From NCBI GenBank assembly GCA_031282325.1, contig JAITDY010000060.1, positions 1-6,999 of the forward strand: a DNA stretch of 6,999 nucleotides, given 5' to 3'. The notes below the pieces were generated by a model. The model made no database searches, was not told the origin of the DNA, and saw nothing but the letters and a program-made list of their open reading frames with translations. Of this stretch, positions 1-6,446 are shown piece by piece (within the stretch, counting starts at the first letter, position 1; every line of letters starts with the position of its first letter). The DNA comes from Lactobacillaceae bacterium (lineage in GTDB: Bacteria; Bacillota; Bacilli; Lactobacillales; Lactobacillaceae). A program made the position numbers and the translations under genes.

Positions 1-1061
1 AAATTTTCATTATTAATATTCAATTCTGATAAGCTCATTGGGATCTCTAAACTCTTAAAGAATGAATAAGTTTCATCAATGGCCTTTTGAGCAATTTTTA
101 AATCATCTTCTCCAACAATTCCCCATACATTTTTTCCATATTGAGCAATTTTTTTAGTAACGTCTAATCTAGAATTTAAAATATACTGCAACCATCTTGG
201 TGTGATTATACCTAGGCCAACTCCATGTGTAATATCATAATAAGCACTAAGCTCGTGTTCTATTGGATGAACAGTCCAACCACCTATTTTTCCAGTACTT
301 TCTAAACCATTTAATGCAATTGAGGAAGCCCATAATAAATTAGCCCTAGCATCATAATTAATAGGTTCTTTTAAAGCAATTGGAGTATTTTTAATAACTG
401 TTTTTAAAATTCCTTCTGATATTGCATCTTGTAAATCCGTTGCTAAAGTACTATTGAAATATTGTTCAAAAATATGACTCATTATATCAATAGAACCGGC
501 AGCAGTTTGATATTTAGAAACACTAAAAGTATTAGTGGGATCCAAAAAACTAATCTTTGGAATTAAATTGAGTCCATGTGCACCTAGTTTTTCTTTGGTT
601 TCGCTATTAGAAATAACAGCATTGCGATTCATTTCTGTACCAGTAGCAGCAATCGTTAATACATCTACAATTGGTAAGGCTAGATTAATTTTAGAAGAGT
701 CTAAAACTAAATCCCATGCATCACCATCGTAATAATAACCAGCAGCAATTATCTTAGCAGCATCGATTACTGAACCACCTCCAACAGCTAAAATAACCTT
801 TACATTATTTTCTTTGGCTATTTGAATTCCTTTTCTAACAGATTCAATTTTCGGATTTGGTTCAATACCGGACAATTCTGAGACTTCAAAATCAATAAGC
901 TGTTTTAAGACTTCATCATACAGTCCATTAGTCTTAATTGATCCACCACCATAAACAAAAAGTATTTTCTGCCCAAATTGCTTTAAAGCCTCAGGCAATT
1001 CATTCAGGCGATTTTTTCCAAAACGAATATCAGTAGGTACATAATAACGAAAATTTTCCAA
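1..1061 (-). CDS. Iron-containing alcohol dehydrogenase, YqhD/BDH-like (3' end beyond window)
   Basis: Probable cytoplasmic NAD(P)H-dependent alcohol/aldehyde oxidoreductase of the group III, metal-dependent family (butanol dehydrogenase or YqhD type). I translated 353 codons with no stop before the left edge. Family members are usually about 385-390 residues, so roughly the last 35 are missing only because the window ends. Seen directly: the N-terminal YGGGSIK motif (about 37-43), which in BDH/YqhD proteins contributes to NADPH binding; the dinucleotide-binding GGGSVID (94-100); ATGTEMN (139-145); and a complete metal-ligand set by family alignment, D192 and H196 in SIDIMSH plus H265 and H279 in HPIEHELSAYYDITHG. 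The start is TTG; the next in-frame ATG is at residue 144, too far inside the fold. An AAGGGAG Shine-Dalgarno sits 9 nt upstream of the TTG. The gene starts 32 nt after the rel stop with no visible terminator between them, so co-transcription is likely. The substrate cannot be read from the sequence. Confidence 0.93.
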   Translation of the reverse strand, partial: MENFRYYVPTDIRFGKNRLNELPEALKQFGQKILFVYGGGSIKTNGLYDEVLKQLIDFEVSELSGIEPNPKIESVRKGIQIAKENNVKVILAVGGGSVIDAAKIIAAGYYYDGDAWDLVLDSSKINLALPIVDVLTIAATGTEMNRNAVISNSETKEKLGAHGLNLIPKISFLDPTNTFSVSKYQTAAGSIDIMSHIFEQYFNSTLATDLQDAISEGILKTVIKNTPIALKEPINYDARANLLWASSIALNGLESTGKIGGWTVHPIEHELSAYYDITHGVGLGIITPRWLQYILNSRLDVTKKIAQYGKNVWGIVGEDDLKIAQKAIDETYSFFKSLEIPMSLSELNINNEN

Positions 1062-1070
1062 ATTTATTTT

Positions 1071-1077
1071 CTCCCTT
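1071..1077 (-). promoter_or_regulatory. Ribosome binding site that fixes the TTG start of the alcohol dehydrogenase
   Basis: On the minus strand the sequence reads AAGGGAG, followed by 9 nt and then TTG at 1061-1059. No ATG lies in frame near this position, so this site is the main evidence for a TTG initiation codon. Confidence 0.7.
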
Positions 1078-1093
1078 TCATTTAAAAAATTTA

Positions 1094-3337
1094 TTAATGA
1101 AATGCTCTTTCAACTTTAAAAATATCTTTCACATTTTTCACATTATCGATTAATCTTTCAAGCTGTCCTTTATTTTTAACGCCAACTGTTAAATTAATAA
1201 CTGCTACGTCTTCTTTTTCAACCCTGCCATTTATTGAATTAATGTAATGTGTATTAGCATTAGCTGAACGCACAATATCGTTTAATAATCCATCACGGTT
1301 GTTACCATACACAATAATATCTGCATCGTGATTAGGCCTGTTTCCTTCTGGATTATTCCATTCAACAGCAATTACTCTTTCTCCACTAGTTAATGCTACT
1401 TGCATATTTCGGCAATTCATTCTATGAACCGACACACCTCGCCCTTTAGTAATATAACCTGCAATTTCATCTCCGGGTACTGGAGTACAACATCTACCTA
1501 AATGAATTAAGAGAGAATCAATACCAGCAATCGTAATATCTTCATTATTAACATTATTTTTTGTTTTCCCCTTGCTTGTTAATTCTTCAGAAACATTTTT
1601 ATCACCTGAAAAAAGGGCTTCCTGTTCTTCTTTAACTTTTTGCTGCTCTATTTGTTCACGTAATTCTTCAGTTAATTTATTAGCAACCCTTTGTGGGGCT
1701 AAATCTCCATAGCCCACTGAAGCAAGTAAATCATCTCCACTAGTCATATGGAAGTCTTCAGCTAATTTATTTAGGTGTTCATCGTCAAATAGCTTTGGAT
1801 CTGTTGGCAACTTGTTATCAAAAATATATTTTTGAATCATTTGTTTGCCAGCTTCTATATTTTCGCTACGATCCTGTTGTCTAAAATAAGCTCTAATTTT
1901 ATTTTTAGCTCGACGGCTAACAACTAAATTCAACCAATCACGACTGGCTTTAGCATTTGTAGAAGTTGTAATTTCAACAATATCACCTGTATGAATTTTA
2001 TGATCAAGTGGAACAATCCTACCATTAATTTTAGAACCAACCGTGTGTAAACCAACATCAGTATGCACTGCAAAAGCCATATCTAACGGTCCTGAACCTT
2101 CAGGCAATTCAAAAACATCGCCTTTTGGTGTAAAGGCATAAACACGGTCTGAAAACAGATCTCCCTTAACTGATTCAACAAAAGTTTCGGCATCATTATT
2201 TTCATCTTGTAACTCTAAAATACTTTGAATAACATTTAAATGACGTTGATCATCTGTATTAACATTTGCTTTTTCAATAGAACTTTTATTTTTTTTATAA
2301 GCCCAATGTGCAGCAACTCCAAATTCGGCCACTTCATGCATTTCAAAAGTCCTAATTTGAACTTCTAAAGGACGCCCATTTGGTCCAATAACAGTTGTAT
2401 GCAATGATTGATAACCATTAGGCTTGGGCAATGCAATATAATCTTTAAACCTACCGGGCATTGGTTTCCATTTAGCGTGAATTGAACCAAGCACTGCATA
2501 GGTTTCAGCTACAGTATCAACTAGAATTCGAATTGCTAACAAGTCATAAATTTCATTAAATTGCTTGTTTTTATCGTTCATTTTGCGATAAATCGAATAT
2601 AAATGCTTTGGCCTACCAACAACTTCTACATGTTTAATATTTAAAACTTTAATTGATTCATTAATTTCTTCGATAGCTTGTTTAATATCATTAATTCGTT
2701 CTGCTCTTTTAGAATTCATTAATTCTGCAATTTGTTTATAAGCTTGCGGATTTATATATCTTAGTGATAAATCTTCCAATTCCCATTTAATTGTTGCTAA
2801 TCCAAGTCTGTGAGCAAGAGGAGCATATATCTCTAAAGTTTCATTTGCAATTCTTTTTTGTTTCTCTTCGCGATGAACACTAAGTGTTCTCATGTTATGT
2901 AAACGATCAGCTAATTTAACAATAATCACGCGAACATCTTTAGACATTGCTAGTAAAAGTTTTTGATGATTTTCTGCTAATTGATTTTCTTCAGTATTAT
3001 AGGAAATTTTATTTAATTTCGTTACCCCGTCGACAATAGTTGAAACATCTTCTCCGAATAGATCTCTAATTTGTTCGCTATTTTCTTGAGTATCTTCAAT
3101 TACATCATGTAAAAAACCAGACACCAAAGTATCGGCATCCATTTTCAAAGTAGCCAAGATACTTACTACCTGTATTGGATGCATAATATACTCTTCACCA
3201 GATTTACGCATTTGTCCTGAATGTAATTTTTTAGCTAATTCATAAGCAGAATCAACTTTTTTGATTTCATCATTTGACAGGTATTGGGAATAAATTTTTT
3301 CAACTTCTTCAAAGCTTTTATTCTGAATCTTAGCCAT
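1094..3337 (-). CDS. relA: Bifunctional (p)ppGpp synthetase/hydrolase (Rel)
   Basis: Makes (p)ppGpp from ATP and GDP/GTP during amino-acid starvation and hydrolyses it otherwise; the central cytoplasmic, ribosome-associated enzyme of the stringent response. At 747 residues it is full length for long RSH proteins. Domain order: HD hydrolase (about 25-180) with R44, H53, H77-D78, E81-D82, D144 and N148 all present, so hydrolase activity is expected; synthetase (about 240-350) with D265 in YDLLAIR, PNGYQSLHTT (306-315) and E325 in LEVQIRT; TGS (about 397-460); helical linker; a zinc-finger-type segment with C616-C617, H638 and C642; and an ACT domain (about 670-747). The RFKD motif at 296-299 is the RXKD signature of bifunctional Rel enzymes, not the EXDD of synthetase-only RelA. 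Translation starts at ATG with AAGGA 8 nt upstream, inside the end of the preceding gene, which it overlaps by 8 nt. It ends in tandem TAA TAA stops. Many annotations name the Gram-positive bifunctional gene rel or relA. Confidence 0.98.
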   Translation of the reverse strand: MAKIQNKSFEEVEKIYSQYLSNDEIKKVDSAYELAKKLHSGQMRKSGEEYIMHPIQVVSILATLKMDADTLVSGFLHDVIEDTQENSEQIRDLFGEDVSTIVDGVTKLNKISYNTEENQLAENHQKLLLAMSKDVRVIIVKLADRLHNMRTLSVHREEKQKRIANETLEIYAPLAHRLGLATIKWELEDLSLRYINPQAYKQIAELMNSKRAERINDIKQAIEEINESIKVLNIKHVEVVGRPKHLYSIYRKMNDKNKQFNEIYDLLAIRILVDTVAETYAVLGSIHAKWKPMPGRFKDYIALPKPNGYQSLHTTVIGPNGRPLEVQIRTFEMHEVAEFGVAAHWAYKKNKSSIEKANVNTDDQRHLNVIQSILELQDENNDAETFVESVKGDLFSDRVYAFTPKGDVFELPEGSGPLDMAFAVHTDVGLHTVGSKINGRIVPLDHKIHTGDIVEITTSTNAKASRDWLNLVVSRRAKNKIRAYFRQQDRSENIEAGKQMIQKYIFDNKLPTDPKLFDDEHLNKLAEDFHMTSGDDLLASVGYGDLAPQRVANKLTEELREQIEQQKVKEEQEALFSGDKNVSEELTSKGKTKNNVNNEDITIAGIDSLLIHLGRCCTPVPGDEIAGYITKGRGVSVHRMNCRNMQVALTSGERVIAVEWNNPEGNRPNHDADIIVYGNNRDGLLNDIVRSANANTHYINSINGRVEKEDVAVINLTVGVKNKGQLERLIDNVKNVKDIFKVERAFH

Positions 3338-3737
3338 TATCTATATCCTTAATTCCACCATCAACCGGAATTTGAGAATCAATTATTTGATCATCAAAAT
3401 CGTCATTTTTTCCTTGCAAGGCCATAAAAGAAACAATCAAATAAAACAAAATAAAATAAACTGAATAAGTTTTCGGAAAAACGACAAATCCAATTATCGG
3501 AAAAAAGAAAATACTAATTAAATAAATAACAGGAAGAATAAAAATGGTATATATTTTCAATCCATTTTTCCTAATAAAATACCCAATATATATCGATAAT
3601 ATTCCCAAAATAATAAATAAATATAAGACTCTGTATAAATTAATAAATTTTAATATTTTTAGTAAAATTGGCAATATAAATGTAAATAATATAGATAATA
3701 ATATTACATAACTGTATTTGTTTTTTATTTTTTTCAT
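3330..3737 (-). CDS. Small integral membrane protein of unknown function
   Basis: I do not recognise a family. The 135-residue product starts with a basic stretch (MKKIKNK) and then shows four hydrophobic segments at about 9-30, 36-55, 62-84 and 90-108. These are followed by a polar acidic tail (109-135) with clustered aspartates at 112, 113, 115, 116, 120, 126, 131 and 133. The even number of helices and the basic N-terminus suggest both ends face the cytoplasm. It fills the space between rsmE and rel almost exactly: it begins 10 nt after the rsmE stop and overlaps rel by 8 nt, which argues for a real gene. No Shine-Dalgarno is visible before its ATG, so expression probably depends on ribosomes re-initiating after rsmE. 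By hand count of six rows (3361-3720) GC is about 21%, against about 36% in sampled rel rows; part of this follows from the Ile/Phe/Leu/Tyr/Lys-rich composition. Function is unknown; the position invites a link to rel but does not show one. Confidence 0.75.
   Translation of the reverse strand: MKKIKNKYSYVILLSILFTFILPILLKILKFINLYRVLYLFIILGILSIYIGYFIRKNGLKIYTIFILPVIYLISIFFFPIIGFVVFPKTYSVYFILFYLIVSFMALQGKNDDFDDQIIDSQIPVDGGIKDIDNG
3346..3350 (-). promoter_or_regulatory. Ribosome binding site of rel
   Basis: AAGGA on the minus strand lies 8 nt before the rel ATG (3337-3335). It falls within the last codons of the upstream membrane-protein gene, so ribosomes finishing that gene pass directly over it, which fits translational coupling. 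Confidence 0.6.
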
Positions 3738-3747
3738 TAAAATAATA

Positions 3748-4488
3748 TTAACTCATTTCATAGACAAAACTAAGTACACTTAAAAAATATAAGGGGGCTG
3801 TTTCCGCCCTTAAAATACGTGGTCCTAGCCCAACAGCCGTAAAATCATTATCTTTTAAATAATCTATTTCAGATTGATCAATTCCACCTTCTGGTCCAAA
3901 TACAGCTACCACATTTTGATTTTTTTTGTTTAATTGAATGGCCAAATTTGTTTTTTCTTCATTTTTTGCACTTTCTTCATATGCAATAATTTTCGTTTCA
4001 TAATTTAAGAAATTAATTTTATTCATTGAATCAACGTATTTAATGTCTGGAATTATTAATCTTTTTGATTGTTCAGCAGCGGCTTTTACAATTTTTTTAA
4101 ATCGCTCTATTTTTTTATCATCTTTTAACTTAACAACCGAATTTCTAAAGTTCGTCAAAATAATGTTGGTTACACCCATTTCAGTTGCTTTTTGTAAAAA
4201 CCAATCAGTTTTATCATTTTTTAAAAAAGGAACAATCAAAGTAATTTGTACCGGCAATTCTGATGATTTATCACTTTTATTTATTATTTTAAAATCAATT
4301 ACTTCATTAGTAACATTAATAACTTCAGCTAAATAAACTTTCCCATTAACCACTAAATCAATTTGTTGATTTAAACGGATTCTTAAAACATTTTTTAAAT
4401 GGTGAAAAGTATCTTCATTATTTTCTTTTGTAATTATTTGATTAGATAAAAATTCACTAAAATTGCTTAAAAAAAATCTTTGTACCAT
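3748..4488 (-). CDS. rsmE: 16S rRNA (uracil(1498)-N3)-methyltransferase RsmE
   Basis: S-adenosylmethionine-dependent SPOUT-superfamily enzyme that methylates N3 of U1498 in 16S rRNA of the assembled 30S subunit. The 246-residue length is normal for the family. Motifs seen in order: HHLKNVLRIR (29-38) in the N-terminal PUA-like RNA-binding part; KATEMGV (100-106); AAEQSKR (137-143); GPEGGI (198-203); and LGPRILRAETAPLYFLS (221-237), the C-terminal segment that forms the trefoil-knot SAM site in this family. The start is ATG immediately after the prmA stop (TAAATG, no gap), with AAGGA 8 nt upstream inside prmA. The prmA-rsmE pairing is very widely conserved in Firmicutes and supports both calls. 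Nothing looks damaged. Confidence 0.97.
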   Translation of the reverse strand: MVQRFFLSNFSEFLSNQIITKENNEDTFHHLKNVLRIRLNQQIDLVVNGKVYLAEVINVTNEVIDFKIINKSDKSSELPVQITLIVPFLKNDKTDWFLQKATEMGVTNIILTNFRNSVVKLKDDKKIERFKKIVKAAAEQSKRLIIPDIKYVDSMNKINFLNYETKIIAYEESAKNEEKTNLAIQLNKKNQNVVAVFGPEGGIDQSEIDYLKDNDFTAVGLGPRILRAETAPLYFLSVLSFVYEMS

Positions 4489-5415
4489 TTATTTTTTCCT
4501 TATAGATACTGCTACCCATTCATCTTCGTTATAAATTTTCAATATTGATAAATTATTATCATTAATTAAATTTTGAATTTCTTCTAGTTGTCCATTTAAA
4601 ATACCAGAAATAATCAAAATAGAATGTTCGTCCATTAAGGCACTAATTTTCGGTAAAAGCAATCGATGTATCGGTAATAATAAATTTCCTAAAATAATAT
4701 CAAAAATTTTATTTTTTACATTGCTCAACAAATCGCTAATAATAAAATCTATATTTTGAATATTGTTTTCTTTTGCGTTACTTTTAGCAATTTTTATAGA
4801 GTTTTCATCGATATCAGTTGCAATAACATTTTGTGCTCCAAGTAATGAAGCGGAAATAGCTAATACCCCACTTCCGGTTCCAATATCTAATACTTTTTTA
4901 TTCTTTACATTTTGATCATTTAGAGCTGTAGCTGATAAACGAGTTGATTGGTGGGTTCCGCTACCAAAAGACATTCCGGGATCCATTTTGATTATATTTT
5001 CATGATTCAATACTGATTGATTAGCTGAATCTTGTTCCCATGTTGGAACAATTACAATATCTTTAGATAGTTCTAAAGTGTGAAAAAAAGGCTTCCAATT
5101 TTCTCCCCAATTTATATCAGTAATTTGTTTTATTTCTAATTCAAAATTTATTTCAGATTTAATTAATTCAATTTTCAATTTCTCTAAAACATCTAATTGA
5201 TTCCGTTGTAAATAAAAAATAAGAGAAGTTTTATTTGGCAAAACTCCTTTTTTGTTCCAATCTACCATTACAGAATCATCATGCTTCACAAAATCATTTT
5301 TATTTTCCGGAGATTCAATTTGTAAACTATTAATATTAAAATTAAAATCTAAAATTGTAGATATCGTTTCAATGTTATTGTAGTCAACTAAAATCGAAAC
5401 TTGTAAATATTCCAT
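4489..5415 (-). CDS. prmA: Ribosomal protein L11 methyltransferase PrmA
   Basis: Cytoplasmic SAM-dependent class I methyltransferase that trimethylates amino groups of ribosomal protein L11. The 308 residues include an N-terminal L11-recognition domain (about 1-95), then INWGENWK (101-108) and DPGMSFGSGTHQSTRL (145-160), which correspond to the family's WK and DPGxAFGTGTH signatures. The SAM-binding motif I is VLDIGTGSGVLAI (175-187), the acidic residue of motif II lies in ATDID (199-203), and the catalytic-loop equivalent is GNLLLP (243-248), where many homologues read ANILA. SGIL (270-273) and EWVAV (299-303) close the domain as in homologues. The start ATG overlaps the preceding stop by one base (TAATG), with AAGGA only 3 nt upstream; this tight spacing and the overlap suggest translational coupling to the upstream oxidoreductase. 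The N-terminus aligns with the usual family start, so the start is credible. Confidence 0.97.
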   Translation of the reverse strand: MEYLQVSILVDYNNIETISTILDFNFNINSLQIESPENKNDFVKHDDSVMVDWNKKGVLPNKTSLIFYLQRNQLDVLEKLKIELIKSEINFELEIKQITDINWGENWKPFFHTLELSKDIVIVPTWEQDSANQSVLNHENIIKMDPGMSFGSGTHQSTRLSATALNDQNVKNKKVLDIGTGSGVLAISASLLGAQNVIATDIDENSIKIAKSNAKENNIQNIDFIISDLLSNVKNKIFDIILGNLLLPIHRLLLPKISALMDEHSILIISGILNGQLEEIQNLINDNNLSILKIYNEDEWVAVSIRKK

Positions 5416-6446
5416 TAATCCTTTTTAAATTCCCCGCTTAATACAATTTTTCCAATTACTTTTTGACTACCAATCATTACTAGAGATTTCTGTAAATTAT
5501 TGACATTTATACCACTTAAATTAGTAGTTACAACTGGACTAATAATTCCAGCATCCAGCAATAATGCTATATCACGTAAATATTTTCCCTGAGTTTCCTT
5601 TTTAAAATTCATTAATGCTTTTGTAAAAACAAATTCTTGTTTATAGGTTGCACTTAATTCTTTTAGCTTAGTTAGATCAATCTTTTGAGAACTGTCAACA
5701 ATACTTACTACAGTTCCAAAAGCCTGTAAATGTTCACTTATTAAATCAATATAAACAATTGGATCATATAATAATGCAATATTTTTAAAACGCTTTTGTC
5801 CTAAAGCTGTTTTAATTTTTGTTCGATCTATAATTGTTGCATTTCCAAGTTTACTAATAATATTTTTTCCATCAGTACTACTTGTTGTAGTGGTTACTTT
5901 TAATCCAATATAATTTGCTAATTGCAATAAGGCTAAACCAACTCCACCACTACCGTTAATTATTAGCAATTCCTCTCCTATTTGAGAGTTTCTTTCGATT
6001 TTAAAATTAAATTGTTCCTTTAAAATTTCATAAGCCGTTAAAAATGTTAAAGGAATACTGGCAATCTGGTCTGTGTCGATTTTATTTGGTGCCTGAGCAG
6101 CTAAATGGCTATCAACAACTTGCAATTCTTGAAAACTGCCTGATCTATTGTTTTGTCCAGAATAAAAAACTTTATCTCCAATTTTAAAATTAGTTACTTT
6201 GTCTCCTTTATTTACTACAACGCCATATGCATCAAAACCTAAAATAACTTTTTTGTTTTCAGTTTTATTGGCTAATTTGAAATCTATCGGATTAACAGCC
6301 ACAGACTTTATTTGTACTAACAAATCATCTGGTTTCAAAGCATCTCTAGCTTTTAAAAACTGAATTACTTTACCATTTTCAACTCCCAAAGCTATATGTT
6401 TAGGACCAATAATTCTATTTAAAATTTCGCGAAATAATTTAGCCAT
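5415..6446 (-). CDS. Zinc-family (MDR) quinone/alcohol oxidoreductase, cysteine-free
   Basis: Medium-chain dehydrogenase/reductase of the type annotated as zinc-binding alcohol dehydrogenase family or NADPH:quinone oxidoreductase; probably a soluble NAD(P)H-dependent reductase. Visible: a GroES-like N-terminal domain with VNPIDFK (51-57), ILGFDAYGVV (68-77), GDKVFYSG (90-97) and SGSFQELQVVD (102-112), then a Rossmann fold with the nucleotide-binding GSGGVG at 165-170. The whole 343-residue sequence contains no cysteine, so the Cys ligands of classical catalytic and structural zinc sites are absent; a zinc-independent mechanism is inferred despite the family name. Compared with the usual family start near the IALGVENG segment (18-25), the protein has about 16 extra N-terminal residues (MAKLFREILNRIIGPK). 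The ATG overlaps the upstream stop by one base (TAATG). A strong AAGGAG is present but 13 nt away, and no better start lies in frame: upstream there is only ATA and then a stop. Substrate unknown. Confidence 0.9.
   Translation of the reverse strand: MAKLFREILNRIIGPKHIALGVENGKVIQFLKARDALKPDDLLVQIKSVAVNPIDFKLANKTENKKVILGFDAYGVVVNKGDKVTNFKIGDKVFYSGQNNRSGSFQELQVVDSHLAAQAPNKIDTDQIASIPLTFLTAYEILKEQFNFKIERNSQIGEELLIINGSGGVGLALLQLANYIGLKVTTTTSSTDGKNIISKLGNATIIDRTKIKTALGQKRFKNIALLYDPIVYIDLISEHLQAFGTVVSIVDSSQKIDLTKLKELSATYKQEFVFTKALMNFKKETQGKYLRDIALLLDAGIISPVVTTNLSGINVNNLQKSLVMIGSQKVIGKIVLSGEFKKD

Noticed and set aside
535..732. 65-residue open frame on the plus strand
   Set aside because: It lies antisense inside the well-supported iron alcohol dehydrogenase, has no family features, and looks like a shadow frame.
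1..1061. Iron alcohol dehydrogenase as a pseudogene because no stop is present
   Set aside because: All metal and nucleotide motifs are intact, and the missing C-terminus is explained by the window edge.
1062..1093. Possible terminator between rel and the alcohol dehydrogenase
   Set aside because: Only a 4-bp all-A/T inverted repeat can be drawn; there is no GC-containing stem followed by a T-run, so termination is not supported.
3274..3302. TTGACA on the plus strand within rel as an antisense promoter
   Set aside because: No -10 like sequence follows at 17 nt (it reads TTTTCA), so it is probably a chance match.
4043..4336. 97-residue open frame on the plus strand
   Set aside because: It is entirely antisense to conserved rsmE coding sequence, and its hydrophobic composition is what the complement of Lys/Glu/Asn-rich codons would give.
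5500..5528. TTGACA on the plus strand within the MDR gene as an antisense promoter
   Set aside because: The -10 position reads AGTAGT and there is no plausible transcript or gene to serve.
5670..5698. TTGACA on the minus strand (5698-5693) as a promoter within the MDR gene upstream of prmA
   Set aside because: At spacings of 17-18 nt the -10 position does not resemble TATAAT, and the site is inside conserved coding sequence.
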